Position numbers and translations under genes: made by a program. From CAYQTE01 sp964420285 (GTDB taxonomy: Bacteria > Planctomycetota > Phycisphaerae > Tepidisphaerales > Tepidisphaeraceae), in NCBI GenBank assembly GCA_964420285.1, contig CAYQTE010000045.1, positions 1-38,272 of the forward strand: 38,272 nt of DNA, in the 5' to 3' direction. The notes beneath the pieces were generated by a model, which searched no databases, was not told the origin of the DNA, and worked only from the letters and a program-made list of their open reading frames with translations. The number at the start of each line of letters is the position of its first letter. Positions within the stretch are counted from its first letter, which is position 1. Below, piece by piece: positions 24,065 through 31,221 of this stretch.

Positions 24065-24550
24065 ATGGAACAAGTTCTGCCCCCCAAAACGCGGGACGGA
24101 GCCGGGTTTGAACTCACCCGTGTTTGCCAGTTCACCGTGTTCCTGGAAAACCGCGTCGGCCGCCTCCACGCCCTGGTCCGCGTCATGGAAGAGGCCGGCC
24201 TCAAGCTCTGGGCCATCTCCATCGAGGAATCCGCCGAGACATCTCTGGTTCGCCTGATTTGCGGCCTGCCCGAAGGCGCCCGATCCGTCCTCAAACGCGA
24301 GGGGTTCGCGTTTTCCGAATCCGATGTGCTGATCGTCCCGCTTTCGGTCAAGACATCCCAACCCATCGGCTCGGTCTGTGCCACCGTGCTCACCGGCGAA
24401 CTCAATATCCATTACGCCTATCCCATGCTCGCCTCGCCGCGCGGCCCGGCCCTTGTCCTCTACGTGGACGACTGCACCCTGGCCGCAAAATTGCTCATCA
24501 AAAAGGGCTTCATGCTCGTCGCGGAAAACGAGCTGAAGCCGACGAATTGA
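24065..24550 (+). CDS. ACT-domain protein (two tandem ACT-like domains)
   Basis: 161 aa. The first domain reads TRVCQFTVFLENRVGRLHAL, VRVMEEAGLKLWAISIEESA, TSLVRLICGLPEGARSVLK; the second resembles it at IGSVCATVLTGELNIHYAYP to LVLYVDDCTLAAKLLIKKG. The G-R-L-x-x-L turn after the first strand is the ligand-binding position of ACT domains, so it likely senses an amino acid and acts as a small regulator. No catalytic domain is attached. Start ATG at 24065; upstream alternatives exist (24032). It converges on the next gene, with a REP-like doublet between them. Confidence 0.85.
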   Translation: MEQVLPPKTRDGAGFELTRVCQFTVFLENRVGRLHALVRVMEEAGLKLWAISIEESAETSLVRLICGLPEGARSVLKREGFAFSESDVLIVPLSVKTSQPIGSVCATVLTGELNIHYAYPMLASPRGPALVLYVDDCTLAAKLLIKKGFMLVAENELKPTN

Positions 24551-24612
24551 TTTCATGCCAACATGACTGGTGTTCGACTCGGCGGATGACACAAACGGCA
24601 CCTCGCCTATTA

Positions 24613-24725
24613 TCCCCTCCCCATGTACTCGGGGGGAGGACGAGGGTGGGGGGCGTATGGCGTCAACCGCGCCGAGATCGAAGAACCCTCACCCCAACCC
24701 TCTCCCTGAGTACAGGGCGAGGGGG
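24613..24725. repeat. REP-like doublet (second in the window)
   Basis: Two inverted copies at about 24613-24654 (CCCCTCCCCATGTACTCGGG core) and 24684-24725 (CCCTCTCCCTGAGTACAGGG core). They belong to the same family as the doublet at 141-280. The element sits between two convergent genes, a classic REP location, and could act as a bidirectional transcription end. The right copy runs into the 3' end of the minus-strand gene and supplies its stop codon. Confidence 0.65.
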
Positions 24726-25459
24726 AAAGAGAAGGCTGCCGGTTGCGTGGCTGGCGCGGTCGACGGCGGATGCGTCAAATCAATCGTCTTGTCGGCCGCG
24801 GTTTTCGTCAGCGTGATCCCGCCGAGGGTTTGCAGCCATTGGATTTTCGACGTGGCCGCGAGGTATTCCTTCTCGCTTGCATATCTTTCGCGCCGAAGCA
24901 CTTTATTGACATCATTCAAAGCCGCCCAGCCGCCGTGCTCGTTCTTGAAATACCAGATCTCGACGCGCCAGATCACCTCGCCGCCGGTGTCGCTGTGGAA
25001 TTCACTGGTGCGCAGAAATCGCACCAGCAGAGCCGCACGATCGTGGTCGCCATTGAGCATCAGAATATCCTGCTGATTGGCGAAGGCCGGAACCGCCAGG
25101 ATTTTCTTGATCTCGTCACGGTCGTCATCGTCCAGCGGCGCGACATTCTTGCGGGCCGGCTCGGCGTCGTACCAGTCCAGATTCACCCCCTGCATCACCG
25201 TGCCGTCGGCCAGATCGATCCGCACATCGTACGGCACGTTGAGCAGCAAATTCGTGAAATGCACCGCCCGCCCATCAACCACGCCCTTGGTGTCGAGATT
25301 GACGCCCGACGCAGTGGCGACCGCCGACGCCACCCTGGCCCCGGCCGGAAGCTGCACCGTGATCGACCCGCCCGCCGCCAGCGCGTGACTTGCCACGCCG
25401 CCAAGCAGCCAAATCGCACAGCATCGTGCGAACCGTCTAAACCACCCGATAGGCCGCAT
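24689..25459 (-). CDS. Secreted hypothetical protein
   Basis: 256 aa. Signal peptide near the N-terminus (RRFARCCAIWLLGGVASHAL, cut before AAGG). A beta-rich first half (GSITVQLPAGARVASAVATA) is followed by a helical section with conserved-looking IWRVEIWYFKNEHGGWAALN and DVNKVLRRERYASEKEYLAA. Family not recognised. The final residues, SFPLALYSGRGLG, are encoded by the REP-like element, so the natural C-terminus was probably replaced or extended when the element inserted. It follows the ankyrin gene by 13 bases and is presumably co-transcribed with it. Confidence 0.65.
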   Translation of the reverse strand: MRPIGWFRRFARCCAIWLLGGVASHALAAGGSITVQLPAGARVASAVATASGVNLDTKGVVDGRAVHFTNLLLNVPYDVRIDLADGTVMQGVNLDWYDAEPARKNVAPLDDDDRDEIKKILAVPAFANQQDILMLNGDHDRAALLVRFLRTSEFHSDTGGEVIWRVEIWYFKNEHGGWAALNDVNKVLRRERYASEKEYLAATSKIQWLQTLGGITLTKTAADKTIDLTHPPSTAPATQPAAFSFPLALYSGRGLG

Positions 25460-25472
25460 AGCTCGCTCCCGG

Positions 25473-26675
25473 TCAGGGTTGCGTGGCAGGCGCCGTGGTC
25501 GCGGCAGCCGCTGGAGATGTCGTGGGAGCCAAAGCGGTCGTCGGCGCCGCCGACATATGATCGCGAAGCATCACGCCGATTGCCGCATAGTCGGTGGGTA
25601 GCCCGGGCAGGTTCGGATCCTTGCTTGGGTTGGTCCCTTTGGCGCCCTTTGCGGCGAGATCGACCATGTCGTTTGTCACCGTCGCGCCGCGTGCCAAAAG
25701 CGCCGGCACCGCATTTCGGCCGCCGCGCATCACCGCCCAATACAATGGCGTGCCAACCGGCGATTTGCTCATCGCTTCGATTTGCGCCCCGTGCGCCAGC
25801 AGCAGATTGATCATCGCCGGATCGTCGTTCCAGGCCGCCAGGTGCAGGGCCGTCGCACCGCTCTTGCCTTCAAAAATGTCATCGACTTTCGCCCCGGCGT
25901 TCAGAAGCACGGCGACGGCATCGGTTCGATCCCACGTAGCGGCCACCAGCAGCGGCGTCGCCTGCCCACCGAGAACATCGTTGGCCCGCGAGCGGGAATT
26001 CAACAGGGCCGGGTTCGCCTGGATCGCCATCGCCAGCGCGGTCTGGTCGAAAATGGCACTGGCGGTGATAAAGAAAATATCAGACGGCAGTGTCGCACCG
26101 TGGCTGAACAGGACACTGCTCACGTCCAAGCCGCGGTCGCGAGCGTGCCAGCGAATGGGCGGATCGTTGTGTACGCCGTCAGTGGCATTGACGTTCGCCC
26201 CCGCCTCCAGAAGCACCTGCGCCATCTCCTTGCTGGGTGCAATATCCAGCGGCAGCACTTTGTCCGCCGACACCGCCTGGGCCAGCAGACGGTTTGTCCC
26301 CAGCAGCGCCTGTGCGTTGGCCACATTGTTCTGGCGAACGACATTGAAGAACGCCGCGATATCCGCCGGCGTCGGGGGTGACGGCGGCACGGCCGGCGTG
26401 ATCGTGAACCCGCGCGCCCGCCCGCCGGTTCCCACGCGCCCGCGTGCTCCGTAATACGGCGCCGGCGCCGGACCCGACGGGCGATACTCCTTGGGCAGAT
26501 AGATCGCCCTGGGCCGGTTGGCGGATATCAATTGACTCCAGATCAGCCATCCGCCAATCGCCAAGGTCGCCAGCAATACGATCCCGGCGACGATGTAACT
26601 CCAAATGGGGCGATTCCCCGTATCCACGGCCCCAGCGCGAAAATAACTCAAAATGGAACGATTGCCTGTTTCCAC
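25473..26675 (-). CDS. Membrane-anchored ankyrin-repeat protein
   Basis: About 400 aa. One membrane segment near the N-terminus (IVAGIVLLATLAIGGWLIW), then a Pro/Gly-rich linker and an ankyrin domain: MAQVLLEAGANVNATDGVH, TDAVAVLLNAGAKVDDI, GATALHLAAWNDDPAMINLL, LAHGAQIEAMSKSPVGTPLY, NAVPALLARGATV. The C-terminus is a Thr/Ala/Pro low-complexity tail. I set the start at the GTG at 26675, which has GGGGAG 8 bases upstream; TTG at 26765 is the longest frame. The N-terminus contains a duplicated segment (TGNRSILSYF and TGNRPIWSYI). Likely a protein-binding role; partner unknown. Confidence 0.75.
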   Translation of the reverse strand: METGNRSILSYFRAGAVDTGNRPIWSYIVAGIVLLATLAIGGWLIWSQLISANRPRAIYLPKEYRPSGPAPAPYYGARGRVGTGGRARGFTITPAVPPSPPTPADIAAFFNVVRQNNVANAQALLGTNRLLAQAVSADKVLPLDIAPSKEMAQVLLEAGANVNATDGVHNDPPIRWHARDRGLDVSSVLFSHGATLPSDIFFITASAIFDQTALAMAIQANPALLNSRSRANDVLGGQATPLLVAATWDRTDAVAVLLNAGAKVDDIFEGKSGATALHLAAWNDDPAMINLLLAHGAQIEAMSKSPVGTPLYWAVMRGGRNAVPALLARGATVTNDMVDLAAKGAKGTNPSKDPNLPGLPTDYAAIGVMLRDHMSAAPTTALAPTTSPAAAATTAPATQP

Positions 26676-26873
26676 CGCGTCGTCTCCCCGATCAGGCCCT
26701 TTGGCGTACGGCCCGGTTCGGTAAATCCACCACCGCCATTGTCGCCAAAACCGGCCGCAGAACAAGCGGCATCCCTATGATCAGAACGGCGGTCCAAACG
26801 ATATGTTTCAGGCAATTGCCGGCAATACGCCGCCGGGACCGCGCGCAAAAGCCCCCGACGAGGCTGTACAAAA

Positions 26874-26897
26874 GCCTGTCCTGAGCCTTGCCAAAGG
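26874..26897. repeat. Short dispersed repeat (CCTGTCCTGAGCCTTG type)
   Basis: The sequence GCCTGTCCTGAGCCTTGCC followed by AAAGG resembles a short motif widely scattered in intergenic DNA of many bacterial genomes. It lies between the ankyrin gene and rpsI. Single copy in this window, so the call rests on recognition alone. Confidence 0.3.
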
Positions 26898-26908
26898 AAA
26901 AACACCGA

Positions 26909-27400
26909 TTATCGCTTCGAGAACTGGAATCGACGGCGGGCGCCGCGCTGGCCGTATTTCTTGCGTTCCTTCATCCGGCTGTCGCGCGTGAGGAACCCGC
27001 TTTGGCGCAGGGGTATTTCCAGGCTCGGATCGAATTTGGCCAGAGCCCGGCCCAGGCCCATGACGATGGCGCCGGTCTGCCCCGACGGGCCGCCGCCCGT
27101 GCATCGGGCCAAGACGTCCAGCTTGCCCCCGGTGTTGGTCACTTCCAGCGGACCAAAAATCGACTTGCGGTCACGCTCGCCAGTGAAATATTCGTTGAGC
27201 GTTCGCCCGTTCACCACGATCTTCCCGCTGCCGATCGCGATCCGCACGCGGGCCACCGCCGTCTTGCGACGCCCGATCCCCCAGATGTACGACGGCTTGC
27301 CCGCCGGTACGGTTACGGCCGGTTCGGCTGCGGGCACGGCCACGGCCTCGGTCGGGGTTTCGCTGCTCGCAACGCTCTCGATGGTCGGTGTTTCGGTCAT
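26909..27400 (-). CDS. rpsI: 30S ribosomal protein S9
   Basis: 163 aa, longer than the usual S9 of about 130 residues because of an acidic, Val/Ala/Pro-rich N-terminal extension of about 35 residues (start MTETPTIESVASSETPTEAV). The core is standard: YIWGIGRRKTAVARVRIAIG, GKIVVNGRTLNEYF, GGPSGQTGAIVMGLGRALAK, and the C-terminal GARRRFQFSKR, which reaches the P-site tRNA in the ribosome. It is the second gene of the rplM-rpsI operon, 55 bases after rplM. I chose the ATG at 27400; a longer in-frame start at 27430 is less likely. Confidence 0.95.
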   Translation of the reverse strand: MTETPTIESVASSETPTEAVAVPAAEPAVTVPAGKPSYIWGIGRRKTAVARVRIAIGSGKIVVNGRTLNEYFTGERDRKSIFGPLEVTNTGGKLDVLARCTGGGPSGQTGAIVMGLGRALAKFDPSLEIPLRQSGFLTRDSRMKERKKYGQRGARRRFQFSKR

Positions 27401-27455
27401 GAAAATCTCATTCGCACGGTCACGGCGCAAACCGCCGCCGGGGATAATGCCTCTC

Positions 27456-27887
27456 TCACGCCAGTTTCAACGGCACCGGCTGCTGCGCGGCGTGCGGATG
27501 CTCCGTGCCGCGATACACTTTCAGCTTGCCCAGAATATTACGGCCCATTTTGCTCTTGGGGAGCATCCTTCGCACGGCCAGTTCGATCACCTTCTCCGGA
27601 TGCAGGCTGTTCATCGCCTTGTACGAATACAGCCGCCGCCCGCCGGCGTACGTCGAATACGTCTCATATTGAATCTGCTCCGACTTCTTGCCCGTGACTT
27701 TCACCTTCTCGGCATTGAGCACGATGACAAAATCGCCGGTATCCACGTTTCGCGTATATGTCGGCCGATGCTTCCCCTGCAGGATGATCGCGATGCGGGC
27801 GGCCATCCGCCCCAGCACCTGGTCCGTGGCATCCACAACGTGCCACTTGGCTGTAATTTCGCCCGGGTGGGCCAGATACGTGCTCAT
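27456..27887 (-). CDS. rplM: 50S ribosomal protein L13
   Basis: 143 aa, normal length. Motifs: KWHVVDATDQVLGRMAARIA, LQGKHRPTYTRNVDTGDFVI, VLNAEKVKVTGKK, ELAVRRMLPKSKMGRNILGK and LKVYRGTEHPHAAQQP. L13 is an early-binding 23S rRNA protein. GAGGA lies about 6 bases upstream of the ATG. Promoter at 27976-28003 gives a leader of about 80 bases. First of the rplM-rpsI pair. Confidence 0.97.
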   Translation of the reverse strand: MSTYLAHPGEITAKWHVVDATDQVLGRMAARIAIILQGKHRPTYTRNVDTGDFVIVLNAEKVKVTGKKSEQIQYETYSTYAGGRRLYSYKAMNSLHPEKVIELAVRRMLPKSKMGRNILGKLKVYRGTEHPHAAQQPVPLKLA

Positions 27888-27975
27888 CGCGTTTCCTCGC
27901 TGACCGCCACTGCGGCCGGCCAAATAAAATCCCTCGCCGCCCGACTCTCCCGCCAGACCCGGCAAAGGATGGGGC

Positions 27976-28003
27976 ATCGTACCGATACCGCCGATATTGT
28001 CAA
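27976..28003 (-). promoter_or_regulatory. rplM-rpsI promoter
   Basis: On the minus strand a perfect TTGACA (28003-27998), a 16-base spacer and TACGAT (27981-27976). Transcription would start near 27969, about 80 bases before the rplM ATG. Confidence 0.6.
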
Positions 28004-28159
28004 GATTGGATGAAAGTTCCCAAAAGCCCCAAAACCCGCCTCGGCCGCAAAGACGCCGTGACGCCCTGACACCGGGCTCAATACGCCCTTTCGAGAGGCG
28101 GACCCGACGCCGACGCCGGTTTCCCGGCCCCGGCCGTTCGCCAACGGCAATTGCGCGAA

Positions 28160-28248
28160 AACCCGACCCGGAAAGCCATTGGCAACCCCCCACGCCCGCC
28201 GCAGTGCCATCGCCCCACCCGGTTGCCAATGACTTTCCGGGCCGGGTT
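28160..28248. repeat. 28-bp inverted repeat beside the CRISPR array
   Basis: Arms at 28160-28187 (starts AACCCGACCCGGAAAG) and 28221-28248 (ends TTTCCGGGCCGGGTT) are complementary with two mismatches, separated by 33 bases. On RNA from the minus strand both mismatches become G-U pairs, so that strand could form an uninterrupted stem. It ends 40 bases before the first repeat. No T run follows on either strand. Confidence 0.75.
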
Positions 28249-28288
28249 GAAATCCCTTTTCGCCGACTGTGCAGCGGCGAACCGACGC

Positions 28289-29864
28289 GTTGCGGATTGC
28301 TCTCAGGACGGGATTGGATAGACTCATCGCTCGGTACGGGACCGCCCGGACCTGTGTTGCGGATTGCTCTCAGGACGGGATTGGATAGACTCCTAAATGG
28401 TGTGAAGCCGGAAAATATCGTGGTTGCGGATTGCTCTCAGGACGGGATTGGATAGACTCACTGGCGATTTGGTCGTCGTTGTGATCAAGGTTGCGGATTG
28501 CTCTCAGGACGGGATTGGATAGACTCTCGCAAGGCGCTGGCACAACGCCCGGCGAGGTTGCGGATTGCTCTCAGGACGGGATTGGATAGACTCGCGACAA
28601 CCGTTGCGGTCCCACCTGTCTCAGTTGCGGATTGCTCTCAGGACGGGATTGGATAGACTCATTAAGGATTGTCCCGAATTGTGGCTAGCTGTTGCGGATT
28701 GCTCTCAGGACGGGATTGGATAGACTCCCTGGGGCGCAAAACAAAATCCCCCTTATAAGTTGCGGATTGCTCTCAGGACGGGATTGGATAGACTCCTTTG
28801 TTTTGGCGCGCAGAAATCATCGCGTGTTGCGGATTGCTCTCAGGACGGGATTGGATAGACTCACCAATTATCTTCATAATGGCAGGGTTAGGGTTGCGGA
28901 TTGCTCTCAGGACGGGATTGGATAGACTCAGTCGCCGCCCTCTTGCGTCTTCACTTCAAGTTGCGGATTGCTCTCAGGACGGGATTGGATAGACTCCTGT
29001 ACACATCGGCCAGCGACCAGAACATGTTGCGGATTGCTCTCAGGACGGGATTGGATAGACTCTCTGGCCTCGGAGAGGGCATAAGTCCAGCGGTTGCGGA
29101 TTGCTCTCAGGACGGGATTGGATAGACTCTGACTGCATCGGAAATTTGGACGATGTTTTGTTGCGGATTGCTCTCAGGACGGGATTGGATAGACTCGGCA
29201 CGTTCGCGGACTCGCCGCTGACCAAGTTGCGGATTGCTCTCAGGACGGGATTGGATAGACTCTCGCGGCACGGAAACCCCGTGGCCGATGTGGTTGCGGA
29301 TTGCTCTCAGGACGGGATTGGATAGACTCTCATCGTCGACGCTATAGGTGTCGCCCAGCGTTGCGGATTGCTCTCAGGACGGGATTGGATAGACTCGGGG
29401 GGCCGCTTGCGGCCGCTGCCTTTGAGGTTGCGGATTGCTCTCAGGACGGGATTGGATAGACTCAGGATCGCCTTTCCCTCGTACCTTCGCTCGTTGCGGA
29501 TTGCTCTCAGGACGGGATTGGATAGACTCGTCGCCGCTACGCGGTCGGCAACCCGTCGCGTTGCGGATTGCTCTCAGGACGGGATTGGATAGACTCGAAT
29601 CAGACTCTAATCCTGCATACTTTGAGGTTGCGGATTGCTCTCAGGACGGGATTGGATAGACTCCGGGGGAGAGTGCGCGCGCGAGACACCCCCGTTGCGG
29701 ATTGCTCTCAGGACGGGATTGGATAGACTCTTGATATCCCGCCGCCCCGGCCGATAACCGGTTGCGGATTGCTCTCAGGACGGGATTGGATAGACTCCTC
29801 AAACCTGCTCGTCCCCCACGCCATCATGTTGCGGATTGCTCTCAGGACGGGATTGGATAGACTC
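28289..29864 (+). CRISPR. CRISPR array, 24 repeats and 23 spacers, type II-C
   Basis: The repeat is 37 bases, beginning GTTGCGGATTGC and ending GGATTGGATAGACTC once the shared inner part is included. I read all 24 copies as identical, including both outermost ones. Repeat starts run from 28289 to 29828. Spacers are 30 bases, except one of 31 (28728-28758) and three of 29 (28997-29025, 29197-29225, 29464-29492). The plus strand is the crRNA strand because the tracrRNA anti-repeat at 34377-34412 is complementary to it. No spacer obviously matches the rest of the window. The array converges on cas2, whose stop is 48 bases beyond the last repeat. Confidence 0.99.
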
Positions 29865-29912
29865 GTACCGAGCGCAACCCGTGACTGGCGGCGGGTTTGA
29901 CGTCGCCGGCGG

Positions 29913-30242
29913 TCAGAAAAATTCGAGTTGTTTCGGCTGCGGGGGCGGAACTTTGCGCATTTTTCCCCAGAAGATGCGCATACGCTCAAATTGTTTGTCG
30001 GTGATAGTGATGATCCGCACCTCGCCATCGTCCGGCACCATGGTCTGCACCCGGTTAATGTGAACCAGGGCGTTTTCCTCGCTGGAACTGTGGCGGGCAT
30101 AGACGGAATACTGCAACATCGTGAATCCGTCCCGCAGCAGGCCGGTGCGGAATTGGGTATAGGCGCGCCGCGCCTTGGCGGTGTCCACCGGAAGATCGAA
30201 CAGCACGACCACCCACATAAACCGATAGGCGCTGATGTCCAC
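29913..30242 (-). CDS. cas2: CRISPR-associated Cas2
   Basis: 109 aa. YRFMWVVVLFDLPVDTAKAR contains the metal-binding Asp (residue 16) at the end of the first strand; YTQFRTGLLRDGFTMLQYSV then YARHSSSEENALVHI are typical of type II-C Cas2. With Cas1 it forms the integrase that inserts new spacers. It starts with GTG, with GGCGGGG directly before it, 100 bases after the cas1 stop, an unusually wide gap for this operon. The end PPPQPKQLEFF is a short Pro-rich tail as in other type II-C Cas2 proteins. Confidence 0.95.
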   Translation of the reverse strand: MDISAYRFMWVVVLFDLPVDTAKARRAYTQFRTGLLRDGFTMLQYSVYARHSSSEENALVHINRVQTMVPDDGEVRIITITDKQFERMRIFWGKMRKVPPPQPKQLEFF

Positions 30243-30342
30243 CCCGCCGATTCTGGCATGGCGGACCGGGGCTGCGCCGAAATTTGTGCTCTCATGACGG
30301 CCACTGCATCACCTTCCGGTTCACCTTTGCCGATTGTAACGT

Positions 30343-31221
30343 TTATTCCGGCAAATCCAGCTTTTTCTGCTCGCCCTGGAAACACCGCACCAGCGATGCC
30401 ATCATCCGGTGCAGACTCACCATGAGCGGCCCAACCTGCCCGGCAATCGAAACCGGCTCGGCCAGGAGCGAAAGAACCGCCTGCTTGGCCTCCTTGTCGA
30501 TTGCCGACTTCCCGGCGCTGACCACTCCCACGACCGCCCGATCGACACGCGGCCGAAAAACCTCCACAAGATCATCAGCCAGCACGAACGGATTGTTCCG
30601 GTTGGAGTGATACAACCCGATGGCGGGATGCAGCCCGGCCGCAACCACGGCCCGCGCCACCGCCGCGCGGAACACCATATAACCGTAATTCAGCAGCGGA
30701 TTGGGCCACGCCCCGTCAGGATCGCGGCGGAACTCACTGCCCATCATGGCCGGCCAATAGAACCGTGCCGCCTGCCCCTCCATGTTGCTGGTGTCCCCGG
30801 ATTTCACTTCCTCCGCCATGACCAGCAGGCGTTTTCGCTCGACGTGCTCCTCCGGCAGATTCATCGCCTGCCCGGTGATCTTGTGAGCGACGATCTGCCG
30901 CCAGAGGTTTTTGCGCAACGGCAGCCCCGCCGCTATCTGCGCCCGCAGGCGCTGCGTGTGCAGGTCGTTATTCTCCAGCGGCAGGAGTATGCCGCACGGC
31001 AGGTGGTCGTCGCCACACAGAACGACGACCGCCCCGCGCGCCAGCAGCCGCGTCATCGCCGAATGCGTGTACGTGGTCGCCCGGTTCTCGACCAGCAGCA
31101 CCCCGACATCCTCGCACGGGATCGAGGCGATCTTCTCCCGATGCCGGAGGAGAATAAGCTGATCGTTCTCGATCTGCAGAAACGTCGGACCGTCGGAAAT
31201 GTCGATCGTGCGCTTGATCAT
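30343..31221 (-). CDS. cas1: CRISPR-associated Cas1 (type II)
   Basis: 292 aa, the integrase subunit that joins new spacers to the array. Residues expected at the metal site are visible: Glu148 in MEGQAARFYWP, His205 in GLYHSNRNNPF, and the acidic LADDLVE at 215-221. The N-terminal beta domain has DVGVLLVENRATTYTHSAM and GAVVVLCGDDHLPCGILLP, as in type II-C Cas1. Its ATG overlaps the cas9 stop by one base (TGATG), so translation is coupled. No cas4 or csn2 is present, which fits type II-C. Confidence 0.97.
   Translation of the reverse strand: MIKRTIDISDGPTFLQIENDQLILLRHREKIASIPCEDVGVLLVENRATTYTHSAMTRLLARGAVVVLCGDDHLPCGILLPLENNDLHTQRLRAQIAAGLPLRKNLWRQIVAHKITGQAMNLPEEHVERKRLLVMAEEVKSGDTSNMEGQAARFYWPAMMGSEFRRDPDGAWPNPLLNYGYMVFRAAVARAVVAAGLHPAIGLYHSNRNNPFVLADDLVEVFRPRVDRAVVGVVSAGKSAIDKEAKQAVLSLLAEPVSIAGQVGPLMVSLHRMMASLVRCFQGEQKKLDLPE

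Larger units (their letters stand above)
27888..28288. other. Region between rplM and the CRISPR array (presumed array leader)
   Basis: About 400 bases with no convincing gene. From left to right it holds the rplM promoter, one copy of the CCGCAAAGACGCC repeat (28045-28066), the large inverted repeat 28160-28248 and a 7-bp hairpin (28259-28281) just before the first repeat. In the orientation set by the tracrRNA this is the upstream (leader) side of the array. Confidence 0.5.

Noticed and set aside
24743..25810. Plus-strand frame of 355 codons
   Set aside because: Antisense to the secreted hypothetical and ankyrin genes; no family features and an Arg/Pro-rich composition.
28160..28248. Inverted repeat as an intrinsic terminator or an L13 autoregulatory leader
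   Set aside because: No T run follows on either strand, and the rplM promoter (27976-28003) lies downstream of it on the minus strand, so it is not in the rplM mRNA.
28606..28620. Extra repeat start (CCGTTGCGGTCCC) inside a spacer
   Set aside because: Only the first seven bases match the repeat; the flanking repeats keep the normal 67-base period.
28692..29659. Several open frames of about 60-77 residues inside the CRISPR array with repeating GRDWIDS or RIALRTGLDR motifs
   Set aside because: They are translations of the CRISPR repeat and spacers, not genes.
28289..29864. Reverse orientation of the array (crRNA from the minus strand)
   Set aside because: The tracrRNA anti-repeat, with terminator and promoter on the plus strand, is complementary to the plus-strand repeat.
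29708..30385. Minus-strand open frame of 225 codons overlapping cas2 and the array
   Set aside because: Its translation includes repeat-derived LSNPVLRAIRN segments; Cas2 is in another frame with full family motifs.
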